Of a DNA stretch of 64,000 bases, positions 53,733 through 63,718 are shown piece after piece; within the stretch, counting starts at the first letter, position 1, and each line of letters opens with the position of its first letter. The DNA is from Aphanomyces cochlioides (lineage: Eukaryota > Oomycota > Saprolegniomycetes > Saprolegniales > Verrucalvaceae). Location: positions 3,286,001 through 3,350,000 of the forward strand of contig JAHQRK010000005.1 in assembly GCA_019828595.1 (NCBI GenBank), in the 5' to 3' direction. The notes under the pieces were generated by a model that made no database searches, was not told the origin of the DNA, and saw only the letters and a list, made by a program, of their open reading frames with translations. The translations under genes were made by a program, and so were the position numbers.

Positions 53733-56700
53733 TTAGAAAATATCTTCGACATACTTGCCATTGGCAGTCAGTTTGCGTAACAAGTAGGGGAAGAGAACTT
53801 CCAACGTTCGCTTGACATCGGCTGCCATTTCTTGGCTCCCACAGACATAGACTTTGGCTCCGTTCTCCAGCAGCTTGCGCAGACGCCTTACATCATCACG
53901 TAGAGCGTCTTGAACATATTGCTTCAAGTGGAACCTTGACCTCGAGTAGGCCACGACACTGTGCTCAACGCTGGTTTGGATTTCCTCGTTGTACAGAAGC
54001 TCTGACGCATCGCGACATCCATAGTACAAGACACGTTCGGGATGAGTTGTCTTTAATCTTGGATTGATCCAGCGCTTCCACTGAGCTGGTGCTTCCTTGG
54101 AGGCGGTTGACCGCCAGAAACTTCGGAATGGCGCAATGCCAGTACCATTGGCGATCATGATTGTTGGGCAAGAAGCGTCCAAGTGGAAAGCAGGGCATGG
54201 GCTCACGTACATTCGGACGCTCTCTCCAGGCTTGACGCTAGCCAAGTAAGCAGAACAGAGCCCAAGGCGTTCACCGATTTGAGCTTGACGAAGTGTAATT
54301 TCCACTCGATGAGGGCTGTCTTGAGCTGAAGATGAGATCGAGTAGAGTCGAGGTGTGATGCGAGGGCAAAGCAAGAGAAGCTGGTCAAGAGGAATCCTTG
54401 ACACCACGGTGGCAAACTCGATGATGAACTCGCCGACGCTCAAGTTGGACTCGTCAAGCCACTTGGAATGAGCTACAGCCGACAGCGAGTAGAACTGGAG
54501 ATGAATCTTGGCGTCGCTGCCTGGAGAGGCGTACTGCGTGGTGAGTTTGGTCAATGCCAATGGAACAGGAGCGCTCAGATCGATGTAGTCGCGGACAACT
54601 TCAAGCCACGTGAGACCACCACGGAGATATGCTGGAGCAAACTCGCTGGAGACCTTGATGTAGTCAGTGCTGTCGGCTTTGGAGAGCGCTTGGAGGACAT
54701 CTTGAACAATGTCAGCGGCATTTTGGGGGAGAATCGCCAAATGATCGCCTTCGCGATACGAGAAGGTATTTGGAATGGAGAATCGGTAGTTGATTGTCTT
54801 TCGTCCAGGCGTATGAAGCAGAACGACAGGAGCCAACATGGTCCCTTGCACCACGCGGTCATCAGTTGAAGGGGAGGCCAAAGGCGTTGAGGAGAACTCG
54901 ATCGCGACTTCAGACTCCGAGTTTTCAGGCATTTTTAACCCATGAGCGACTGTCAAGTCGCCAAAGAAGGCTTTGAAAGATCGCTTCATGTCTTTGGTCT
55001 CATCACCAGAGGCTTCCAGGCAAACGTTGGCCTTGCAGCGGTTCAGATGCGACGCGATTTCAAGAGCACACGCGTTAAAGTTGGCATATGCCGAGGAGCC
55101 AAGACCAAAGATATAAGCTTGGACGTGGGAAAGATCCCCTTGGAAGTCACTAAGTTGATCCACGAAGGTTTTGGCATTCGCTGGTGGACCACCCGTGCCA
55201 AATGTAGATGTGACGATGATGAGAGAGCAACGCCCCTTGAGCTTAGTCAAGTCACAGGCGTTGAGAGGTTCACAGATAGAAGTCACATAGTTGGAGGCCA
55301 TGGTGCTTTGGATCGCCGACGCGAAGGATTCCGACATGCCAGTCTCCGAGCCGTAGTGGATGTACACTGGATGGGACACTAGACTCAGTGTCGCCTCTTC
55401 AGGGGTTTCCACGACGGTGGCAGCAGACGGAACTTGTTCCAAGAGGGTGCGGATGTTGTCGGTGGGCATGATGAACGTCGGCTTGATGATAAAGTTGACC
55501 ATCTCTTGGTGAAAGACTGCCGTCGTTGAGCCACCGACTGGAGGGACGATCCAGACCCAGTCGGCGGGGATGAAACCACGCGTTTGCATTTCCTTGGCGT
55601 GGTGACGCACAAACGACTCGGAGGCGGTGTGGTGGTCAATGATGGTCAGTCGTTCTTCTTGGAAGCTGTAGAGCACCGCAGCATTGAGCTCGACGGCAGC
55701 ACGGTCTTGCCAGAGAGAGCGAGGGGCAGTCGTATCCATGTTCATGGCTTTCGCCACGGGTTCGAGGAGGTTGTAGCGTTGGATGTCGAGAAAGTTGCGA
55801 CTGGCGATTTCACTTCCCATGTACCAGCCATTGAATGGAGCGCAGGGGTATTGAATGCCGCCGACGTCCAAGCAGAAGTTGGAGATCGCAGGAACGGCGT
55901 GCCACTTGAGCTTCATGTCGGCAATGCCGCTGTATTCAGGATGCTTGATATCCACGAGCACTTGGACATGGTCAGGCAGCTCGTTCAAGACTGGAACGGC
56001 GTCGGGGGCATTGCCTTGTGTGATGAGGGGAAGCACGTCGAAGGGAGTGCGACGCTGTGGAGGCACCCATCCCAAGTGAATCGCGACTTTGGTCAAGTCG
56101 ACGTTGGCAGGATCGCCCAGGATGGAGCCATCGGGTTGCTCGTAGCCAGCAAAGCGAAGCAGTTGGTTGTTCCAGATCTTGGCGCTCGTCGTCTCGCCAG
56201 GCATCAACTGGGGAAAGACTGTCATCAGCGAGTTGATGACTCGGTTTCCATCTTGCTCTTGAAGAGTCGTTTCCAAGTGCTCGACGCACTTTGTGAAGAT
56301 TTCGTGGCTCGACAACTTGGTGTTCGCATCTGCGCCACGCGCGTCGATCAAACTGATGTTTCGCCATTGGATGCGCATGATGCACCGCGAGGCATTACGC
56401 CATGCCAGTCGCACGCCATACTCGAGCTCGTCCCGCGTTTGAAAGTACGTGCCTGTGGACATGATCGTGTCTTGGACTTCGGCAGCACGGGCGGCCAAGC
56501 CAGCCAAGCCATCCGGGTGGCAGTCGCGGTAGTACTCGAGCAAGAACTCATACGCCTCTCGCCACACTTGGTCCGGACTGCGGTTCGCGTCCACGGTGGG
56601 CTGGTTGGACTTGTCCATCATGGCGGCCTGGCACTGGTTTTCCTGGCACCCGACGCCGTAGAGCGTCTTTTGTTCGGCCGAGAGGCGCGTCGGGTCATAC

Positions 56701-56825
56701 TTGACTTTGTCATTTGTGGTCAAGAGGGTGACCGCAAACGGACATTTCGAAACGGGGGCGGCAGCGCCTGAAAACGGGCATCGACTCATCCCTTGTGTGC
56801 CGCCAGTTGAAGACGGAGGTGCCAT
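53733..56825 (-). CDS. Nitric oxide synthase, full length, without recognisable calmodulin-binding linker (NOS-2)
   Basis: 1,030 aa, one exon, exactly the same length as NOS-1. Residues 1-627 (oxygenase, linker and FMN domain) match NOS-1 without a difference I could find; the remaining FAD/NADPH half is clearly diverged (roughly three quarters identical), although all reductase motifs persist (RLYSISSSAQD, NGTGIAPFRSFWR, YVCGSQEMA). Both domains look functional. The contrast between an identical 5' part and a diverged 3' part cannot come from simple duplication age and points to gene conversion. Reads toward X3; 5' and 3' flanks differ from those of NOS-1. Confidence 0.94.
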   Translation of the reverse strand: MAPPSSTGGTQGMSRCPFSGAAAPVSKCPFAVTLLTTNDKVKYDPTRLSAEQKTLYGVGCQENQCQAAMMDKSNQPTVDANRSPDQVWREAYEFLLEYYRDCHPDGLAGLAARAAEVQDTIMSTGTYFQTRDELEYGVRLAWRNASRCIMRIQWRNISLIDARGADANTKLSSHEIFTKCVEHLETTLQEQDGNRVINSLMTVFPQLMPGETTSAKIWNNQLLRFAGYEQPDGSILGDPANVDLTKVAIHLGWVPPQRRTPFDVLPLITQGNAPDAVPVLNELPDHVQVLVDIKHPEYSGIADMKLKWHAVPAISNFCLDVGGIQYPCAPFNGWYMGSEIASRNFLDIQRYNLLEPVAKAMNMDTTAPRSLWQDRAAVELNAAVLYSFQEERLTIIDHHTASESFVRHHAKEMQTRGFIPADWVWIVPPVGGSTTAVFHQEMVNFIIKPTFIMPTDNIRTLLEQVPSAATVVETPEEATLSLVSHPVYIHYGSETGMSESFASAIQSTMASNYVTSICEPLNACDLTKLKGRCSLIIVTSTFGTGGPPANAKTFVDQLSDFQGDLSHVQAYIFGLGSSAYANFNACALEIASHLNRCKANVCLEASGDETKDMKRSFKAFFGDLTVAHGLKMPENSESEVAIEFSSTPLASPSTDDRVVQGTMLAPVVLLHTPGRKTINYRFSIPNTFSYREGDHLAILPQNAADIVQDVLQALSKADSTDYIKVSSEFAPAYLRGGLTWLEVVRDYIDLSAPVPLALTKLTTQYASPGSDAKIHLQFYSLSAVAHSKWLDESNLSVGEFIIEFATVVSRIPLDQLLLLCPRITPRLYSISSSAQDSPHRVEITLRQAQIGERLGLCSAYLASVKPGESVRMYVSPCPAFHLDASCPTIMIANGTGIAPFRSFWRSTASKEAPAQWKRWINPRLKTTHPERVLYYGCRDASELLYNEEIQTSVEHSVVAYSRSRFHLKQYVQDALRDDVRRLRKLLENGAKVYVCGSQEMAADVKRTLEVLFPYLLRKLTANGKYVEDIF

Positions 56826-56828
56826 GTA
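54946..56828 (-). repeat. NOS inverted repeat, arm 2 (1,883 bp)
   Basis: Partner of 43029-44911. Confidence 0.9.
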
Positions 56829-57470
56829 TAGCTATACGGACTTTGAATCCTGTATGCCGGGTTCGGAACTCTTTGGAAAATGTTTCCACTCAGCATTCTC
56901 GACGCAACAAACCATTGCGACCAAACAGACGGCAAGTAACAGCAGGAAGAATACAGTCCGGCACCCGGTTCCATGAAAGCTCTACACCTAAGTCTATCCC
57001 AACACTCCCTTCGTGACAAGTCCTTGCGCATGGCCTCGCCGTCATATCTTAGCTTTCGTTTGTTCTATCTCTCTCCCGCTATACTGCAGCACCATAGAGC
57101 GTCCAGCCTTGCTGCAGTGTCTCGTTGATTTTTCCTGGCAGCAAAGTGACCGAGTGGGTTGTCCAGTGGCAGTCGAGTGGCCACGCCATGGACTTTCTCG
57201 ATTACTGTGTCTGCCTCTGCCACGATTACTGTAGAGACACCATCATGACGCACGGAGACTCCAACGAATTCCTCTCTCTGTTTAGTTCACAAGGTCAAGT
57301 TTGTGCTCGGACAGCCAAATGGGTGCGCGACTGCATCTCGACGGTATGACGCCAGGATGACGTGAAATCGTGGTGTCCATAACGTAAAAGTCCAAAATCG
57401 AGCAGTGGATCAAAATCGAGCACCAATCCCATGACAGCAGTAGAACCTCCATAATATTATTATAGCGTGA

Positions 57471-57855
57471 CGACGGAATTTTAGTACAAGTGGTACTTGG
57501 ATTGTTTGAATTAGAGTGTGCATTATATCATCCAATGCGAAATAAACAAGTACGTTAATTACATATGATTGGACCAAAGTAGATAATCTTTACCAACTAA
57601 TTTTTAAGGCTGTGATTTGAAATCATCACTAAATACAGCTCAAACAAGTCGAAACAAACATTTTCTTTGTTATCAAGCGATGGTTTCGAGTATATCGCGC
57701 TAAGACATTGGAAAAGAATTGAACCTCGATACAAGCACTGTGGGATTCCAAACTAACTGACATTGATTGGGTGAATATATGTCCCAACTGCAAACCTAAA
57801 TTACCTGCAAATGATTGGACAATTGCCCAAGTACCACAGTGCCAAAATTCCGTCG
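57471..57855. repeat. Degenerate inverted-repeat element, possible old MITE
   Basis: CGACGGAATTTT (57471-57482) and GTGGTACTTGG (57490-57500) recur inverted at 57844-57855 and 57828-57838, in the right order. Internal sequence is AT-rich and non-coding. Confidence 0.45.
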
Positions 57856-58587
57856 CTCCCTCAGTAACGAATACTTCTCATAATTTATAATTCTTATGAA
57901 AACGAATGTCCTAACCCTCATGGCTCGGACATTCAAAATGAACATTTTTCCATACATTATTCCATACCATAACGACTCGGACATGCGACACGCTTCGGAC
58001 ACTTACTTAGAGCATTTAAACGGATAAAATACTATTTTCCGATAAAGTGTGATTCATTGCTCCACAGGCCTCGCCAGGGAGCGGCACGGCCTAAAGGTCT
58101 ACCTGCCACTTTTCCCGACGAGAATAAAATAAAGATCATTTGGTTAACACGAGAGGCTTAGATCCGCGCTCTCGTCCGGCCGCGCTTGCGCAGACGGCCT
58201 CCCGGGCGCTCGGGGCCAACACGAATATACCCATTATGTGCCTATACAAACCACAGGTATGTCCGAGCATATTGCATATTGTCCGAGCGTTCGGACAAAA
58301 TATGTTTCCGTTAAGTCCAATACAAACGTCAAGTATGTCCGAGGATTCATTCTCAGATATTGTCCGAAAAGTAATCATATTCTACAATATGAGACGCTGG
58401 CAAACATTTTGATGGATAAAGCGTTTTTTGTCATCCGAGAAAATCAACTTTGAAGTAAAAGTACCACTGTTCCATCCTCTTCCACGTCTTTCGAGAAATC
58501 GACGAGGAAAGGAAATGTAATAAAATAAACAGAATCATTATATTTTGGTAATAAAATAAAATGAGTGATCGTGGTGATGGTTCGGCC

Positions 58588-58643
58588 TAGACAATGCCTT
58601 CAGTTGTCCCCAATGTAGACAATGTCTTCAGTTGTCCCCAGTG
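58588..58643. repeat. 28-bp tandem repeat, two clear units and a decayed third
   Basis: TAGACAATGCCTTCAGTTGT plus 8 bases, repeated with two substitutions; a third partial unit continues to about 58683. Confidence 0.8.
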
Positions 58644-59265
58644 GAGACAATGTCTCTACCTGGTAGTTGTCCCCATTGACAATATATACGGCATACAAAA
58701 TGATGTTTATAGAAATTTAAAAAAGATACATCATTTCTCTGTCCGGAAAATTCCGGTTAAAAATATTTAATTGGCTGATTGAGCATCTTTTAGTGCGTTT
58801 TAGGCCAATTGAAGGCCAGAAATCGATAGCTCTCGCAAAATACTGTCCAATGGTGCAGAAATATTTTTTTCGAAAATTTTCAACTTCGCGGCATGGCCGC
58901 AGCCTCAATGGTCATAACTCCATCACCACAACGAGTTTGGGGAACCACAAGCCGTCAAAATGTAGCTAAGACATTGCTCAATCGTACTATATAGCTAACT
59001 CTAACTTCAAGAAAACGCGGTATCCATCATTTTGTCTGCCGGGGTCTCATGTAAGAGCAATATTCGATTTTGATCCACTAAAAAATAAGCAAGTGCTATG
59101 ATGGCAATTCACTTTATACTTAAAACAAAGAGGAATTCGGCATATTTTGGTCTGCTTTGTTCTCTGACTTATTCTCATTATTTGTCTTTCTGGTTGCAAA
59201 TGAAGACACGGAAAACATAATCAGACTTATTGCCAATCAGACAGTTTGGTGTTACGTATACAGCA

Positions 59266-61346
59266 CTATCCCTTCGAGGACGACGGGTGCAAATTTGCAC
59301 CAGATACACTGTTTGGGTTACAATTTGAATCCTAACTTTGCAACGACGACGACTCATGGAAATATAAAACGTCGATGAAGATCCCAGTAGTTTCAGCTTC
59401 AGTTTCACATAAATAGAACCTTAACATAGAACACTAAGGTGCCCATTTGGCCATTTGAAGATGTCTGTGATGTCGGGACCATACGCTGCACCCATGCATG
59501 AAAGTGATACAATCGAAGTCGAAGTAGTCGATGTTACGACCACTCTGCACCGCATGGCAATGGATGGCTTTATCCTGAATGATGAAGACTCCAGTGATGA
59601 TAGCGACGAGAATGATGAAATACTCATTGACAATGAACAGGGATACATCCCCTTTGATAGTCAATTCAACAATCACGCAGAATCAGCTATATTACCCTTA
59701 AATTTGCGCCTCCAATTTATCCAACCGATTTCAATTTTCAGCCTTTTATTTACTTGTGACGATTTTGAATCTACTGCGACGAATACAAACAAGTATGCAA
59801 TACTCAACTGTGCAATCTCATGGAATCCTGTGACTACGAAGGAGTTGAAAGTGTGGCTTGCAATTGTGATATTCATGGGAGTCCACCAAATTGCTACACC
59901 AGCAGAGTGTTGGAGACAAGATCCAAAGTCACCACGTTATCCATTTTGCAGCTACATGACAAGAGATAGGTTTAAGCAACTTCGTCGATACATACACATA
60001 TCCGATCCACAAGTGGCTTCACAAAACTGGTATTCAAAGCTCGATCCATTTGTTTCAAATGTCAAGTCAAAATTCAAACAATATTACCTGCCACCGACCA
60101 ATGTAAGTGTAGATGAAATGATGATTAGATTTAGTGGTAGGAGTACACACACTGTCCGCATGAAAAACAATCCTATCTCGGAAGGATACAACGTCATTGC
60201 ATTGTGTGGACGTGGCTATTGCAATGCATTTGAACTGATATCCCGAGTTGAACAATCTAGCGTGGCTGCAAATCCTCACATCAGTGACACTGGAAATATT
60301 GTGATACACTTGGTCAAGCAATTGCCATTCACGCAAAGGAAATTTAGCGTCTACATGGACAATTACTATTCCAGCATACCATTATTTCAATTACTACGAA
60401 GAATTGGAGTTGGAGCATGTGGCACAGTCAGATCTAATTCCCGTCACTATCCACAGGACATGAAATTTAGGGGTCAACGAAATGCCCAGTTTGATTGGAA
60501 CACTCTTAAAAGCAAGCCTGTCAATGGTGTACTTGTAGTTTTTTGGATGGATAATGGACCCGTGCAAATGCTCTCAACAATTCATCATGTCAACAGTGAT
60601 CAATGGTTTATAAATCGTACAAGACGACGCCCTCGTGTGACTTCAACAAATGCAAACACTGTCCGTCGAGTGTTTGGAGATGACCACACAAAAGAATTAA
60701 ATATTCCCAAGGTTATTGACGACTACAACTACAATATGAATGGTGTGGACATATGCAATCAACTTCGTAGCTATTATTCATTGCAGCTTATTTCCAATCG
60801 CACGTGGCTTCCCATATTTTTCTGGCTGATGGACACAGTTGTGATCAATGCTTATCAAATATTTAAATTGCAAAGCCCGAGTAGCAATTTATCGCACAAA
60901 GAGTTTCGTCTACAACTCGCCTGGCAACTCATTTTCGAGGGCACGACATATCAAAGAACGAGAAAACGCCGCAGGGAGCATGCTGCCAATCTTGATAGAA
61001 CAGAAACTCCAATGAACGCAACCTACTTGACCAAACACATGGTTGAATTACCAATGTGTCGTCTGCATCCTGCTGGTCACATGCCTGTCTTCACGGCAAC
61101 TCGGCTCCGTTGCTTTTACTGTCGGTTTAAGTTGAAAAGATCGCCGAGCAGCAAGCAAGCACCACAAACAGACATTGAATGTGGCTTCTGCCATGTGCCT
61201 TTGTGTATGTCGAAGAAGCGAAATTGTTTCTTCGATTTCCACCAAGTTCAATAAACATATGAATCATGACAATCTCTTTTGTACTTTGATTTTGTATTGA
61301 AATGTGATGCAAATTTGCACCGAATCATCCGTCCACGAAGGGATAG
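59266..61346 (+). mobile_element. PiggyBac-like DNA transposon with terminal and subterminal inverted repeats
   Basis: Left CTATCCCTTCGAGGACG (59266-) and right, inverted, CTATCCCTTCGTGGACG (ending 61346) flank the transposase. A subterminal GGTGCAAATTTGCA palindrome lies inside each end, matching the piggyBac plan of short TIR plus internal repeat. TTAA target duplications are not adjacent to these ends, so true borders may lie elsewhere or be mutated. Confidence 0.7.
59461..61254 (+). CDS. PiggyBac-like transposase, apparently intact
   Basis: 597 aa from ATG 59461, uninterrupted. Acidic N-terminus (about 35-60, NDEDSSDDSDENDE), then the DDE_Tnp_1_7 catalytic domain. The three acidic residues are recognisable in SVDEMMIRFSGR, VYMDNYYSS and NGVDICNQLRSYYS. 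The C-terminus is a cysteine-rich zinc module (CFYCRFKLKR, CGFCHVPLCMSKKRNC) that binds DNA in piggyBac enzymes. Codon use is more AT-rich than in neighbouring host genes. Could still be active if its ends are complete. Confidence 0.9.
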   Translation: MSVMSGPYAAPMHESDTIEVEVVDVTTTLHRMAMDGFILNDEDSSDDSDENDEILIDNEQGYIPFDSQFNNHAESAILPLNLRLQFIQPISIFSLLFTCDDFESTATNTNKYAILNCAISWNPVTTKELKVWLAIVIFMGVHQIATPAECWRQDPKSPRYPFCSYMTRDRFKQLRRYIHISDPQVASQNWYSKLDPFVSNVKSKFKQYYLPPTNVSVDEMMIRFSGRSTHTVRMKNNPISEGYNVIALCGRGYCNAFELISRVEQSSVAANPHISDTGNIVIHLVKQLPFTQRKFSVYMDNYYSSIPLFQLLRRIGVGACGTVRSNSRHYPQDMKFRGQRNAQFDWNTLKSKPVNGVLVVFWMDNGPVQMLSTIHHVNSDQWFINRTRRRPRVTSTNANTVRRVFGDDHTKELNIPKVIDDYNYNMNGVDICNQLRSYYSLQLISNRTWLPIFFWLMDTVVINAYQIFKLQSPSSNLSHKEFRLQLAWQLIFEGTTYQRTRKRRREHAANLDRTETPMNATYLTKHMVELPMCRLHPAGHMPVFTATRLRCFYCRFKLKRSPSSKQAPQTDIECGFCHVPLCMSKKRNCFFDFHQVQ

Positions 61347-61553
61347 AGCGCGTCTGTTGCTACATATTAAGCCTACTTGGGGCCCAAGAAGTGAAATAGT
61401 CGCATTGTACCGACATACCGAAGTTGACCATCGGCGGACTTTGAAAAAATTTCATTTTTGAGATTTCTATATTTTTGGATTCGTCTTGTGGAGATCTATC
61501 GATTGCACCAGTTTAAATCATCAAAACAGAAAGAATACGACGTTTAAACTTGA
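61255..61553. other. 3' flank of the piggyBac transposase
   Basis: Contains the right inverted repeats of the element (to 61346), then unrelated AT-rich sequence. No gene seen. Confidence 0.5.
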
Positions 61554-62108
61554 TTTAGGGCGGGTCTGGATGCCACCAAAAATGGCATAAAAATGCCAAA
61601 ATATGCCATAATTTTCAATTTTGACTGTCTGGATGCCACCTTTTCAAAGAATTTTTTGTCAGAATTTTCTGGAGTTTTGGCCAAATTATGCCATAAAAAA
61701 ATGGACCAAATTGGTCGATTTTTTTTACATATTTTCGTCATGAACGCAGTGATCGAGTCAAGCTTGAGATTCAGCTTGTCTTCTCTACAAAAATACACGC
61801 ACACACTATATATTATCACTGTTGCATGTTCTAACACTCTGAGAAGCGACAGTGATCGAGCCTTGCTCATCTCTGGCTCATTTCAAAGTTTCCGGTCGGA
61901 AGAGACTGACACAGCAGTATGACAACAATCGTCTGTACCGATTATGTTGAAGTTTCTTGTGGGCCTCAAGTTGTGGCGTCCAGACAAATAACAAATTCAC
62001 CAACTATTTCATTTTAAATTGTGAATTTGGAACTTTGGAAAATTTTTGCAAAATGTCATTTCAGTTTTATGGAATAAAAAAATTGATGGGCATCCAGACC
62101 CCCTTTAA
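61554..62108. mobile_element. TIR element ending GGGTCTGGATGCC, about 555 bp
   Basis: GGGTCTGGATGCC at 61562-61574 is inverted as GGCATCCAGACCC at 62089-62101, with TTTAGGG / CCCTTTA-like outer bases. A second, inner inverted pair (GTCTGGATGCCAC near 61628, GTGGCGTCCAGAC near 61973) suggests nesting. The open frame inside (61593-61922) has no transposase resemblance. Confidence 0.6.
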
Positions 62109-62310
62109 ACATATTCTAAACATATGCTTTCTCAATAACTTCAATACAATCCAAAATGTGAAGAAAATCGTTTTTTGTGTTTTTGCGAAAATAAGATTCC
62201 AGAGTTCAAAAACTTTAAAGCCCATTATCTCAGCAATTAATTTTGCGAGGAAGTCCGATTTTGTTTTCCGTGGCTTCAAATGTGGATCGCGAGATATTGT
62301 CATGAACGTT

Positions 62311-62554
62311 TAGGGCCCGTCTGGCAACCGAAAATATTACAATAAATGGGCCCAAAATGGCATTTTGAGGCCAAATTCAATAATTGAGGTCAAAATATGA
62401 ACTTGTTTATCTCCAAAACTCTTGGTGATAAACAAGTCTCCAAAACTCTTGGAGATAAACAAGTTCATATTTTGACCTCAATTATTGAATTTGGCCTCAA
62501 AATGGCATTTTGGGCCCATTTATTGTAATATTTTCGGTTGCCAGACGGGCCCTA
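62311..62554. mobile_element. Foldback element, 107-bp near-perfect arms with 30-nt loop
   Basis: 62311-62417 pairs with 62448-62554 with a single mismatch (center of AAAATGGCATTTT). Ends are TAGGGCCCGTCTGGCAACCG. The loop contains a duplicated CTCCAAAACTCTTGG. Flanking TTTA/TAAA may include a short target duplication. Confidence 0.9.
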
Positions 62555-63718
62555 AAAATAAATATGTGCTCGATTTTGGACTTTTACATGGGGATGGGAA
62601 AGAATGTTCATTTGACTCCTGGGTGAATCTCTCGCTGCATGAAAACTCACAGAGGACGACGGGAGATTCCGCGCGAGGTTGGTCGTCAACGTGCTCGAGA
62701 CTCAACGTGGTTCGATCTAGACACTTGGTCAGAGTCATCGCATCCATGTCGACACCATTAGTACACGACAGACTGTCAAATGATCCTACTACTGTATCTC
62801 CACGTGAAGAATCAAATGCAATGCCAACTCATGGGTGAACACACGCACGCGGTGGTGGCTGTGACTGCCAGTCGACCCACCGAAGAAAGAACTTTCCCGC
62901 GAGTTAGTTCATGCATGGACCGATGGATAGCAGCATGAAAGATGCAATTGATAGCGTGTTTGCATACGTTGGTACAGAGTTGACAGGCTTGACATAGGTG
63001 GACGTTGGGATACAAGGTGCGCTCATGCACCAACGCATTACGATGGGAAGCATGCTGTCATGCCATGACGTGCACACGACGTTGGTACAGTGCACATTAT
63101 GCTTGGCACGAAGAAATGGATGGCCTTGATGCGTTGAAATGTGGAGATGAGCCTCATGTCTTCGTAAGAATGGACGGACGAGACACGACCACCAGTGGAC
63201 TCGCCCTCCATGGATATCTTGAGGGAGAGAGCAACGCGGCGTGAGTATATGCGTGAGTAGTGCCCTGATATACAGTACGAGCCGTGACAGAGGACGAGCA
63301 ACCCAGCTCATGCAAACGTCTTCATTGATGCGATCGCTCATGTCTCCCCTCGCATGCTCTACCGCATGATCGTGCGTACAGAGCTGCGCTGCCTACTAGA
63401 ATCTGCTCAACGTGTCGTCATGGCCTGATGCATCCTTGTCGACATTTGCAACGTGCCTGTATTTCACAAGTCTATCTTGCACACCGTGGCTGCGTCAGGG
63501 ACCGAAGCTTTGTCTAGAGGATGGCGCGTCGACCTCCATGATGCTTTTTTGAGTTCCTTGAGCTCATGCCTTCCATCCACAGTCGTTCAGCAGCTTTGGG
63601 GAAAGCTCTCAATTCCAAACGAGGATGGCTCTGTCGAGGGTTATGACAACACGAATACTATGGTGATGGCAATGGCGCAGAGCCATGTTAGCCATTGCAT
63701 GACAACTGGATGACAACT
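62555..63718. other. Region with a relic of the X family
   Basis: Mostly non-coding. The minus strand from about 63200 to 62890 retains decayed X-family C-terminal sequence, annotated separately. The remainder (63240-63718) shows no recognised feature. Confidence 0.4.
62890..63200 (-). pseudogene. Relic of X-family C-terminal zinc-finger region
   Basis: Fragments in shifting frames resemble the X2 tail: THQGHPFLRAKHN against HPENHPFLKLTHD, then YPNVHLCQACQLCTNVCKHA against CPTVHLCEVCELTKGHA. Stops and frame changes make it non-functional. Confidence 0.55.

Larger units (their letters stand above)
56826..59460. other. 2.6-kb gene-poor region with repeat remnants
   Basis: Short open frames only. 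Contains an inverted pair near 57471-57500 / 57828-57855, a GC-rich patch at 58060-58220 of unknown nature, a 28-bp tandem repeat (58588-58643) and the left end of the piggyBac element. Confidence 0.5.

Noticed and set aside
55584..56771. 395-codon plus-strand frame (and 43086-44273 minus)
   Set aside because: Antisense of the NOS oxygenase domain; identical in both copies only because the DNA is identical.
58060..58220. Possible structured RNA or tRNA-derived repeat in the GC-rich patch
   Set aside because: I could not fold a tRNA cloverleaf or recognise an rRNA segment; not enough support.
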